Assembly (NCBI RefSeq): GCF_014522325.1
Contig: NZ_CP041983.1
Span: 1-64,000, forward strand
DNA: 64,000 nucleotides
Direction of reading: 5' to 3'
From: Lactobacillus sp. PV012
Lineage (GTDB): Bacteria > Bacillota > Bacilli > Lactobacillales > Lactobacillaceae
Positions within the stretch are counted from its first letter, which is position 1, and each line of letters opens with the position of its first letter. Of this stretch, positions 8,838 to 16,425 are shown piece by piece. The notes under the pieces are model-generated. The model was given only the letters and a program-made list of their open reading frames with translations. It was not told the DNA's origin and ran no database searches. Position numbers and translations under genes: made by a program.

Positions 8838-9069
8838 TTCTTAAGCTTTCTACCTTTTCTACAATTTTTGTAGGAGTTTCCCATTCTTCACGTACAAATT
8901 CAGATACTGGAGGAGTAATTCCGATAAGTTGTTGTAATTCAAGTAACATTTGTACTACTGCCATTGAATCCATTAAACCTGTTTCGAATAAATCTTCATC
9001 CATACGATCAGTAAAATCTTCACCAGTTAATTCATTTAATACATTTAATACAGCTTCTTTAGTATCCAT
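8830..9069 (-). CDS. dltC: D-alanine carrier protein DltC
   Basis: 79-residue acyl-carrier-like protein that holds activated D-alanine on a 4'-phosphopantetheine arm. The attachment serine is Ser35 in GLMDSMAVV, the classical D-S context. It is charged by DltA and handed to DltB at the membrane. Length is typical. It lies 21 bases after dltB and overlaps dltD by 8 bases. Confidence 0.95.
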   Translation of the reverse strand: MDTKEAVLNVLNELTGEDFTDRMDEDLFETGLMDSMAVVQMLLELQQLIGITPPVSEFVREEWETPTKIVEKVESLRNE

Positions 9070-9090
9070 AATTTAAATTCCTTTCACTAT

Positions 9091-10308
9091 CTATTTCCAA
9101 CCAAACCAAAGAGTACTTAAAAATCCTGAAAAAATCAAGAAACTGAAACATACTACATTGAAAGTTAAGAAAATCGCAAACCATTTTGTAAACTTATTAG
9201 ATGGAATTTTGTCTTTATGCTTTCTCTTAAATACAAGCCAATTATCATTAAAAATAATCGCAAAAGCATGATAAATCCCATATACAATATAATACCACGT
9301 TAAACCATGCCAAAATCCCATAACTAGGAAATCAATAAAATATGATAAACGTGACAAGTCTTTTCGATTTTTAACAAGTTTTTTCTTCATTGCAAAGAAA
9401 GTAAATCTCATGAAAATGAAGTCACGGAACCAAAATGATAGGGTAATATGCCAACGATTCCAAAAATCTTTAATATTCTTAGAAATAAATGGCTTATTAA
9501 AGTTCATTGGTGTCTTAATTCCCATGAAATATGATGTTCCTACCGCAAAGAGTGAATAACCTGCAAAGTCAAAGAATAAATACATACTATAGCAGTACAT
9601 ATAACCTACTAAAGCCCAAGAAAGTTTTAAAGGTCCTTGTCCCATATGGATTGACATCTTTGCTAATTGAGGAAGCCAAAGCGTACCAAATACATATCCA
9701 ATGATAAATTTATATAAAAAGCCTTGGAAAATATATCTAGTCCCTAAACGCATCTGCTCAATATACTCTTGCCGATCAGGCGCTCCATTACAATCATTTG
9801 CAAATCTTTTATAACGATCAATAGGTCCTGAAGAAATCGTTGGGAAAAACAACAGAAAACGGGCATAAGTTACAGGATCAACTTTTTCTATTGCCTTATC
9901 TCTTAATTCCATCAACACTTCAACCGTTTTAAAAGTTATATATGAAATCCCAAAAAATCCAATTAGATCCGCAACTGGATTATTAACATGGGGCGCAATT
10001 TTTACTACTACCAATGGCAAAATTGCTAAAATGATGACTACATAAAAGACCCAACTTTTATTTCGTCCAGATCTGATATAACGTTCATAAGCAAAAGTTA
10101 ACAAGAATTGAAATGCAATATAGCCAATCAATTGATACCCTTGAATTGCATCTGTTCCATCAAACATTAATACCAAAAACAGCAATGATACCAGAGCTTC
10201 ATAAATCTTAAAGCGTCGTCCAAAATACAACCCAATTATTAAAGGTAGTAACGCCACAAAAAGAATTATAAAGTAACGCGGATTGCTGTATGGTTGCATA
10301 TTGATCAC
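9091..10308 (-). CDS. dltB: D-alanyl transfer MBOAT protein DltB
   Basis: 405-residue multispanning membrane O-acyltransferase. It moves D-alanine from DltC toward the outside for teichoic acid modification. The MBOAT core is visible in NIKDFWNRWHITLSFWFRDF and the later GFWHGLTWYY, whose His is the expected catalytic residue. It starts inside the dltA stop (ATGA, 4-base overlap), so translation is coupled. Confidence 0.95.
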   Translation of the reverse strand: MINMQPYSNPRYFIILFVALLPLIIGLYFGRRFKIYEALVSLLFLVLMFDGTDAIQGYQLIGYIAFQFLLTFAYERYIRSGRNKSWVFYVVIILAILPLVVVKIAPHVNNPVADLIGFFGISYITFKTVEVLMELRDKAIEKVDPVTYARFLLFFPTISSGPIDRYKRFANDCNGAPDRQEYIEQMRLGTRYIFQGFLYKFIIGYVFGTLWLPQLAKMSIHMGQGPLKLSWALVGYMYCYSMYLFFDFAGYSLFAVGTSYFMGIKTPMNFNKPFISKNIKDFWNRWHITLSFWFRDFIFMRFTFFAMKKKLVKNRKDLSRLSYFIDFLVMGFWHGLTWYYIVYGIYHAFAIIFNDNWLVFKRKHKDKIPSNKFTKWFAIFLTFNVVCFSFLIFSGFLSTLWFGWK

Positions 10309-11825
10309 GCGTTATTTACCTCCTTGATTACCTGTTTGATATCTACCTTACCATTTTGCGAAATTGGCATATTTTCTCGGTAAATAAATCTTTGAGGAAG
10401 CATATATGGCATAATATCTCGGCTTAAATCTTCACGTAACTTTTTAGTCAATTCAGCATCGCTATACTTTTCTCTCACGCCTTCCGCTAATTCCACCACT
10501 GCAACTAATTGTTGCACTTTATGGTCTTTGTTATATCGTGGTGCAACTACGCCATAGCGTACCAATGGATTTTTAGCAAGATAGAAATTAATTTCTTCTA
10601 GTTCAATTCTATAGCCATTAAATTTTACTTGGAAATCAATTCTTCCTCGATAAAAGAGCATATCTCCGTCTAAAAATCCTAAATCTCCAGTACGGTAGGT
10701 ACTATATTGATCATTTGGATTTTTGAAAAATGCGGCTTCAGTTTTTTCAGGATTATTTAAATATCCCTTAGATACACTTGGCCCTTGAATCAATACTTCT
10801 CCTTGTTTATTATCTTTATCTTCACCCTTTGAAGTATCAATTGTAACCTTTGTATCTTTTTTAGCCACTCCAATTGGTAAACGATCATACTTATTTAAGA
10901 TATCATTATCAATTTCAACACTAGTTACAGCCACTGTAGTTTCAGTTGGACCATAAGTATTATAAATATGACTATCAGGGAATTTATTCTTTAATACTTG
11001 AGCAGTTTTGTGACTTAATTCTTCCCCACAGAATAAGAAATGAGTTAAATTCTTGTGATGCTCACCATTAAAAGTAGGATCTAAAAAACTCATTTCAGCA
11101 AATGATGGTGTTGAAACCCAAACATTAAAGTCTAAATTAGGCATAGTTTTAAACAGTTGACCCAGATTTTGCGTTACATCATGAGGTAAAACGACAAGCT
11201 TTCCTCCTGAAGTTAAAGCGGGATACAAACTCATTACTGATAGATCAAAAGAATAAGGGGCTTGAGCTAAAAAGCTAGGATGTTCAGGTAAATTAAAATC
11301 TTCTAACTCCCAATTTACAAAGCTTAATAAGTTATTATGGCTGATTTGAACACCCTTTGGCTTTCCGGTAGTTCCAGAAGTAAAGATAATATAGAAATTA
11401 TCATCCCCACTTACATAATTATCTTCAGCAATATTAAAATCACCATCTTCAACTTCTGATGCATTTAATACTTCAATATTCTTCATTTCAATTGGTAACT
11501 CATCAACAGCAATTACCAAAGGTGCTTGAGATACCTCCTGAATCATAGTTAAACGTTCACTGTTTGAGTAACTAGCGATTGGAATATAAGCATGTCCAGC
11601 CTTAACAGCTCCTAAAAAGCTCGCAATCATTTCGAAGTTTTGACCACCCCAAATCATAACTGGTGCTTTTTCAGGAATATTCATCTTTTTCAATTTAGCT
11701 GCATAAGCATCTGATCTCTTTTTTAAATCACCATAAGTATTTGTCTCACCTAAATAGTCATAAACAATTCTATTTGGATCTTTTATAGCAATTTCATCGA
11801 TCGTTTTGATTACATCTTTAATCAT
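10305..11825 (-). CDS. dltA: D-alanine--D-alanyl carrier protein ligase DltA
   Basis: 506-residue adenylating enzyme that activates D-alanine with ATP and loads it onto DltC in the cytoplasm. The AMP-binding loop FTSGTTGKPKG is clear, followed by NTYGPTE and YRTGD, and the C-terminal domain has the lysine region near NGKVD. Full length. It lies 18 bases after dltX. Confidence 0.95.
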   Translation of the reverse strand: MIKDVIKTIDEIAIKDPNRIVYDYLGETNTYGDLKKRSDAYAAKLKKMNIPEKAPVMIWGGQNFEMIASFLGAVKAGHAYIPIASYSNSERLTMIQEVSQAPLVIAVDELPIEMKNIEVLNASEVEDGDFNIAEDNYVSGDDNFYIIFTSGTTGKPKGVQISHNNLLSFVNWELEDFNLPEHPSFLAQAPYSFDLSVMSLYPALTSGGKLVVLPHDVTQNLGQLFKTMPNLDFNVWVSTPSFAEMSFLDPTFNGEHHKNLTHFLFCGEELSHKTAQVLKNKFPDSHIYNTYGPTETTVAVTSVEIDNDILNKYDRLPIGVAKKDTKVTIDTSKGEDKDNKQGEVLIQGPSVSKGYLNNPEKTEAAFFKNPNDQYSTYRTGDLGFLDGDMLFYRGRIDFQVKFNGYRIELEEINFYLAKNPLVRYGVVAPRYNKDHKVQQLVAVVELAEGVREKYSDAELTKKLREDLSRDIMPYMLPQRFIYRENMPISQNGKVDIKQVIKEVNNA

Positions 11826-11843
11826 TTAATGCGATCCTTTCAA

Positions 11844-11999
11844 TTAAAAATCTTTATAAATGAAGCTTGCGCTACCAATTCCACTATAAGAGTAGAGATA
11901 AACTAAAACTAACAAAATAGCAAAATAAAAAATTGTTTTTCCAATAAATATTCCTATTTCCTTAGCTCTAGAATTTTGGTGTTCAGTTTTTGCTGCCAT
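11844..11999 (-). CDS. dltX: DltX, small membrane protein of the dlt operon
   Basis: 51-residue protein with one transmembrane helix (about 20-38). Its C-terminus, YSGIGSASFIYKDF, matches the conserved DltX tail (usually ending FIYNEF), here with Lys-Asp for Asn-Glu. DltX is the first gene of dlt operons in many Firmicutes and takes part in D-alanyl transfer with DltB/DltD. AGGTGTG lies just before the ATG. Confidence 0.92.
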   Translation of the reverse strand: MAAKTEHQNSRAKEIGIFIGKTIFYFAILLVLVYLYSYSGIGSASFIYKDF

Positions 12000-12073
12000 T
12001 CTCACACCTCATAATCTTTTTAATTTTACAACACCTTTTCTTTGAGAGAAAGGCTCCCTGTCTTAATATAAAC

Positions 12074-12082
12074 ATTATAACA
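12074..12082 (-). promoter_or_regulatory. dlt operon promoter (extended -10)
   Basis: On the minus strand TGTTATAAT is an exact TGnTATAAT extended -10, about 75 bases upstream of dltX. No good -35 hexamer is present; the -35 zone overlaps the stop of the upstream gene. The position implies a leader of roughly 65 bases. Confidence 0.6.
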
Positions 12083-12095
12083 AAAAAAATCTTAT

Positions 12096-12392
12096 TTAAC
12101 GCCCTCTCTTATTATCTCTTGCATTTAAATAGGCAATAAATAAAAAGATAGTTGGTAAAAGTGAAACGAAGAAAAGTGAAAAAATAGTTACTTTTATAAT
12201 CCAACTTGGATTTTGCCAGCGACTAGTATTAGCAGTGGCCAAAAGATATGCTGAAAAAACCACCACTATTGCCAGGGTAATTAAAAATAATCCTGCATGA
12301 CTCATATTATAAAGCTGAAGCATCACTGCAGCTGCAATTAAGCCACTCCACCCAGCTACCTTTATCCAGAAACTTGTTTTGTTTTTTATCAT
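12096..12392 (-). CDS. Small membrane protein of unknown function (98 aa)
   Basis: 98 residues with about three hydrophobic helices and a basic C-terminus (NARDNKRGR). I do not recognise a family. Its ATG lies one base after the stop of the preceding gene, whose end also supplies the AGGGAG ribosome site, so the two are translated from one message. Position upstream of dlt suggests an envelope role, which is only inference. Confidence 0.7.
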   Translation of the reverse strand: MIKNKTSFWIKVAGWSGLIAAAVMLQLYNMSHAGLFLITLAIVVVFSAYLLATANTSRWQNPSWIIKVTIFSLFFVSLLPTIFLFIAYLNARDNKRGR

Positions 12393-12393
12393 G

Positions 12394-13530
12394 TTAACTC
12401 CCTAATAAAGCGTTAATATTTGCTGACAAAATTCTATCTACTATCATAATATCATCACGAGCGTATTCTCTTGAAGAAGATTCAAACAATAACAATAATT
12501 GTCCTTTATAAACAGAGATTTGTTCTAAATATGGCGGTAATGTAACAACCTTATCAGCTCTATCTTCATCTAAGTTATCAATCGCCGATGCCGGGAAAAA
12601 ATAAAGCTTAGAGTCTTTACTCCCATAAGATTGACTTAAAATAATCCAATCCTTATAAATTGCTATTCCCTGAATCTGACTATCCATTGCTGCACTTCCG
12701 GCCCCAGAAGCCCATGTACTTTGTCCTGTTACTGCTTTGATTTGATCACTAGTAATAGTATCTTTAAAATATCCTATTCTACTTATTGGATAAGCAACAA
12801 TTCTTCCCTTTTCATCTTTACTAAAAAATCCTACAAACAGTTGATTATCATCATAAGTTACTGCAGATGCACGTTCAATAGTTGGTAGCGTTATTTCATG
12901 GTCATAAGTAATCGGCTGGTGACTTTTTTGATAATTATAATCTTCGATTCTTTTAAGAGGAATAGACATTAAAGCAGCCTGTCCTTGGCTTGTTCCTGTT
13001 AACCAAATATTTTTGGCAATTGGATCATAAGTAATTCCACCTAAGTGGGGTTTACCGGCTACAATAATTCGCTTAAGATATTTTCCTTTCTTATTTAATA
13101 CATAGATTACTGAAGCATGGGTATGTTTTGCATCATATGCTGTAATTAAAATATAGTTTCCAGCAATCGTTACTCCTTGGGGAGTCATATAGAAAGAAGA
13201 AGTATCTTTATTTTTTTCATAATCATAGCTTATTGTTTTTTTAACACCAGGAATCACAACATCTGCGCCTCGATAGGAGGTCTTCGGGGTAGTGTAGACA
13301 GCTTGATAAAGTTTAGGGTACTTTTTACTAAGTTGCTTCTTAAAATATTCCAAATTATAGCGTGTTGCACTTATACTCGTTCCGTCTTTAGCACTTACTA
13401 AAGCTGGCGCACTCGAAAAAGCTTTTTGATTTTGATGATGGCGATAAACTTTATTTACAATAAAATAACTACCTATTCCTGTAATTACGATCAATGATAG
13501 GAAAAATAAGATTCTAATGACTTTTTTCAT
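12394..13530 (-). CDS. Exported beta-propeller-like protein of unknown function
   Basis: 378 residues with an N-terminal membrane anchor (about 5-24), then a soluble extracellular domain. Repeated short strands such as YILITAYD, NIWLTGTS, QLFVGFF and WIILSQSY look like propeller blades. I do not know its substrate. I place the start at the ATG at 13530, because AAGGAGGT lies 8 bases upstream; the GTG three codons earlier lies inside that site. It shares a message with the 98-residue membrane protein. Confidence 0.72.
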   Translation of the reverse strand: MKKVIRILFFLSLIVITGIGSYFIVNKVYRHHQNQKAFSSAPALVSAKDGTSISATRYNLEYFKKQLSKKYPKLYQAVYTTPKTSYRGADVVIPGVKKTISYDYEKNKDTSSFYMTPQGVTIAGNYILITAYDAKHTHASVIYVLNKKGKYLKRIIVAGKPHLGGITYDPIAKNIWLTGTSQGQAALMSIPLKRIEDYNYQKSHQPITYDHEITLPTIERASAVTYDDNQLFVGFFSKDEKGRIVAYPISRIGYFKDTITSDQIKAVTGQSTWASGAGSAAMDSQIQGIAIYKDWIILSQSYGSKDSKLYFFPASAIDNLDEDRADKVVTLPPYLEQISVYKGQLLLLFESSSREYARDDIMIVDRILSANINALLGS

Positions 13531-13697
13531 TTTTCCCACCTCCTTCTTTAATACAATACGAAAAAATTCTTCTTTTTAAATTTCCCAAGTGAATATTTCC
13601 CAGGAATTAATTTTCTTATGAAAATTATAAACTACCTTTACATTTTCTGTAAAAATTAATCATAAATTCATCATATTTTCTCTCTAATATATAAACC

Positions 13698-13845
13698 ATA
13701 GCAAGAGGGGAAACCTCAAAGCTATTAGCATTAATATCCAAACTTTTATTTTCATTTTTACTCCTCCAAGTAAATTAAACACATTGCCTTTTCGGCTAAT
13801 CATATTATCCCTAAAACCTCGTGAAATTCATTTACGAGGTTTTTC
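13698..13845 (+). ncRNA. Small RNA copy 1 of a tandem three-copy family (proposed)
   Basis: Proposed plus-strand RNA of about 148 bases. Order: TAATAT -10 box (13685-13690); a 5' hairpin ATAGC-GAGG-loop-CCTC-GCTAT (13698-13725) with a five-base loop; a linker with CTCCTCC (13761-13767) preceded by CAT, complementary to a strong ribosome site plus AUG; a second hairpin with a GCC/GGC core; and a terminator, AAACCTCGT / ACGAGGTTT with T run (13814-13844). It differs from copies 2 and 3 by small indels in homopolymers, which an RNA can tolerate. Transcription has not been shown; the call rests on conserved structure. Confidence 0.7.
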
Positions 13846-13974
13846 TTTGGGTTTAAAATCATTATTTTCTCTTAAAAAATACTTTTAGGTTTAATCTGTT
13901 GCTTTTATCAATATTTATAATTTCTATGAAAAAACGTCACACTTTCTTCATAATTTCTCTCTAATATATAAACC

Positions 13975-14137
13975 ATAGCAAGAGGGAAACCTCAAAGCTA
14001 TTAGCATTAACATCCAACTTTTTTATTTTCATTCTTACTCCTCCAAGTAGATTGAACATATTGTCAGCTCTTTCTTAATCAGAGTTGACCACATTTATTC
14101 CTAAAGACTCACATCTTCCCACTGTGAGTCTTTTTTA
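13975..14137 (+). ncRNA. Small RNA copy 2 of a tandem three-copy family (proposed)
   Basis: About 163 bases. The 5' hairpin (13975-14001) is ATAGC-aa-GAGG-GAAA-CCTC-aaa-GCTAT with a GNRA-type GAAA loop. The linker carries CTCCTCC at 14038-14044. The second hairpin is GTCAGCTCT / AGAGTTGAC (14063-14089). The terminator AAGACTCAC / GTGAGTCTT (14104-14132) has a six-T tail. Compared with copy 3 the second hairpin has a T-A to C-G exchange on both arms, which is covariation. Upstream lies the conserved block TTTCTTCATAA-TTTCTCTC-TAATAT. Confidence 0.75.
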
Positions 14138-14172
14138 TTTTTCAAAAACCTTTCTTCAATTTTTTTATAACA

Positions 14173-14208
14173 TTTCATCACACTTTCTTCACAATTTCTC
14201 TCTAATAT
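14173..14208 (+). promoter_or_regulatory. 11-bp direct repeats in the small RNA promoter
   Basis: Upstream of copy 3, TTTCATCACAC (14173-14183) is followed directly by TTTCTTCACAA (14184-14194) and the related TTTCTCTCTAA, then TAATAT. Repeats with an 11-base period that replace the -35 box are the usual layout for OmpR/PhoB-class response regulators. Copy 2 keeps the second and third units; copy 1 is more divergent. Confidence 0.45.
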
Positions 14209-14215
14209 ATAAACC

Positions 14216-14377
14216 ATAGCAAGAGGGAAACCTCAAAGCTATTAGCATTAACATCCAACTTTTTTATTTTCATTCTTACTCCTCCAAGTAGATTGAACAT
14301 ATTGTTAACTCTTTCTTAATAGAGTTAACCACATTTATTCCTTATTTTAAGACCACGAACTTCGTGGTCTTTTTTTG
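14216..14377 (+). ncRNA. Small RNA copy 3 of a tandem three-copy family (proposed)
   Basis: About 162 bases, with the same 5' hairpin and linker as copy 2 (hairpin 14216-14242, CTCCTCC 14279-14285). The second hairpin is a perfect 9-bp stem, GTTAACTCT / AGAGTTAAC (14304-14329). The terminator has an unrelated stem, GACCACGAA / TTCGTGGTC (14351-14369), and a T run. That three copies keep a terminator in the same place with different stem sequences is the best argument for plus-strand transcription. Confidence 0.75.
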
Positions 14378-14391
14378 TTTTATATAATAAA

Positions 14392-14400
14392 TGATATAAT
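14392..14400 (+). promoter_or_regulatory. Extended -10 promoter of the metal ATPase gene
   Basis: TGATATAAT is an exact TGnTATAAT element just beyond the third small-RNA terminator, about 45 bases before the start codon. No good -35 is visible. Confidence 0.5.
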
Positions 14401-14445
14401 AATTGAGTAATGTTTTATTTGATATATTAATTTTGGAGGACACAT

Positions 14446-16326
14446 ATGCTTAAACGACAATGGAAATTTTTTACCGTTCTGGGCATTGGGATAATTGGAT
14501 TAATTCTAGACTTTTTACTCCATAAACCAACAATTGCTGGTTTTCCTATTTCTGAAATTTTAATTGATATCTTCGGTATTTTTATGGTAATTACCATGGC
14601 GATCGAAATGATTCATACCTTAGAAAAAGGAAACTGGGGTGTCGATGTTTTAGCTATTATTGCCACTTTATCTACAATGATCGTGGGAGACTACTGGGCT
14701 GCATGGATGATTTTAATTATGCTTACCGGTGGTGACTCCTTAGAAGATTATGCAACAGGTCAAGCTGATCGTGAATTACGCGCTTTGTTAGATAATACTC
14801 CTCAACTTGCTCATAAATTGGTTAACGGCAAAATTGAGAATGTAAATGTAGACGACTTAAAAGTTGGTGATATTGTTTTAATCAAACCTGGTAATCAAGT
14901 TCCTGTTGATGGTGAAATTATCAAAGGATCTTCTAGCTTTGATCAATCATCCCTAACTGGTGAATCTGTCCCTGTCGATAAAGGTGTAGGTGATAAACTT
15001 ATGTCTGGCTCAATCAATGGTGACAGTGCTGTCGAAATGAAAGTTACTACTTTAGCTAAAGATTCTGAGTACCAATCTATTGTTGCTTTAGTAAAATCTG
15101 CTCAAGCTAAACCTGCTAAATTTGTTAAAATGGCTGATCGCTATGCTGTACCTTTTACAATCATTTCTTTAATTATTGGGATTGCTGCTTGGATTACCTC
15201 TGCTGTAACTAATCCTGGACTTGACTGGCAACATCACTTTTTACGTTTTGCTCAAGTTATGGTAGTTGCTTCTCCATGTCCTTTAATTATTGCTGCACCA
15301 GTAGCTTTAGTTTCTGGAATGAGTTCAATGTCACGTAATCATATTATTATAAAAAACGGTACCACTCTTGAAAAGCTGTCTCGGACTTTAACTTTTGCTT
15401 TTGATAAAACAGGAACTTTAACTCAAAACAAATTAGTTATTGATCAAGTTAATGTGGCTGCTGATAGTGACCTTACTAAAAAAGAGCTCCAATCCTTAGC
15501 AGCGAGTGTTGAGCAACAATCTAGTCATATTATTGCCACCTCATTGGTTAATAGCACTGGAAAAGAAGCATTGAAGCCAGTAACTAATATCAAAGAAACT
15601 ACTGCTCAAGGAGTAAGTGGAATTATAGATGGTAAAGAAGTCAAAGTAGGGAAACTTTCTTTTGTTGCCCCTGACCACAAAAAAATAGACGTTACTTCTA
15701 CTGCAATTTACGTTTCTGTAAATAATAAGTTTGCTGGCTACATTACCTTCCAAGATCAAATTCGTCCAGAAACCGCTTCTACGATTGCGCGTTTACGTCG
15801 TCAAGGAATCAAATTAATCATGATGCTTACTGGTGACCGTAAGAGCGTAGCTGATAAAATTGCCAAAGAAGCTGGCATAACAGATGTTAAGGCTGACCTT
15901 CTTCCAGCTCAAAAAATCCAAGCTATCAAGGATGTACCAAAAGACTTACGTCCTGTTGCAATGGTTGGTGATGGTGTCAATGATGCTCCAAGCTTAATGG
16001 CTGCTGATGTCGGAATTGCTATGGGAGCCCAAGGTGCCACCGCTGCTAGCGAAAGTGCTGATATGGTCGTAATGGTCAATGATCTTTCAAAAATTAACGA
16101 TGCCGTTGCAATTTCTAAACACACTATGAAAGTAGCACATATCGATATTATTACTGCTATCTGTGTGGTAATCTTAATTGAACTTATTGCCTTTACCGGT
16201 ATCATTCCAGCTATTTGGGGTGCAATTATCCAAGAAGTAGTTGATTTAATTACTATTTTATTAGCTTTACTTGCTAAAACTAAGCCAACTAATCCTGCAC
16301 AAACTGGATTACCTAAAAAGAATTAA
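14446..16326 (+). CDS. Heavy-metal P1B-type ATPase with SPC motif
   Basis: 626-residue P1B-type ATPase that exports a metal cation at the expense of ATP. Visible are TGESVP (actuator), the membrane motif SPCPL in place of CPC, FDKTGTLTQ (phosphorylation Asp) and MVGDGVNDAP. There is no N-terminal HMA metal-binding domain. SPC is typical of P1B-4 pumps (Co/Zn/Fe-type), so metal identity is uncertain. The nucleotide-domain signature usually reading SEHP is SSHI here, so the HP dipeptide is missing. The final helix has QEVVD instead of HEGST. TTGGAGGA before the ATG is a strong ribosome site. Confidence 0.85.
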   Translation: MLKRQWKFFTVLGIGIIGLILDFLLHKPTIAGFPISEILIDIFGIFMVITMAIEMIHTLEKGNWGVDVLAIIATLSTMIVGDYWAAWMILIMLTGGDSLEDYATGQADRELRALLDNTPQLAHKLVNGKIENVNVDDLKVGDIVLIKPGNQVPVDGEIIKGSSSFDQSSLTGESVPVDKGVGDKLMSGSINGDSAVEMKVTTLAKDSEYQSIVALVKSAQAKPAKFVKMADRYAVPFTIISLIIGIAAWITSAVTNPGLDWQHHFLRFAQVMVVASPCPLIIAAPVALVSGMSSMSRNHIIIKNGTTLEKLSRTLTFAFDKTGTLTQNKLVIDQVNVAADSDLTKKELQSLAASVEQQSSHIIATSLVNSTGKEALKPVTNIKETTAQGVSGIIDGKEVKVGKLSFVAPDHKKIDVTSTAIYVSVNNKFAGYITFQDQIRPETASTIARLRRQGIKLIMMLTGDRKSVADKIAKEAGITDVKADLLPAQKIQAIKDVPKDLRPVAMVGDGVNDAPSLMAADVGIAMGAQGATAASESADMVVMVNDLSKINDAVAISKHTMKVAHIDIITAICVVILIELIAFTGIIPAIWGAIIQEVVDLITILLALLAKTKPTNPAQTGLPKKN

Positions 16327-16372
16327 GTTGCATCCAATAAAAACATTGGCTAGAATTTTTATAGACTTATCT

Positions 16373-16404
16373 AAAAGTTTCAAGATTAATCTTGAAACTT
16401 TTTC
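16373..16404 (+). terminator. Terminator after the metal ATPase gene
   Basis: Nearly perfect stem AAGTTTCAAGATT / AATCTTGAAACTT followed by T5. Confidence 0.8.
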
Positions 16405-16425
16405 TTTTAAAGAATCGAGGAATTT

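Noticed and set aside
13540..14445. CRISPR array in the tandem repeat region
   Set aside because: Only three long repeats (about 240-280 bases) with internal hairpins and terminators; no short repeats with unique spacers.
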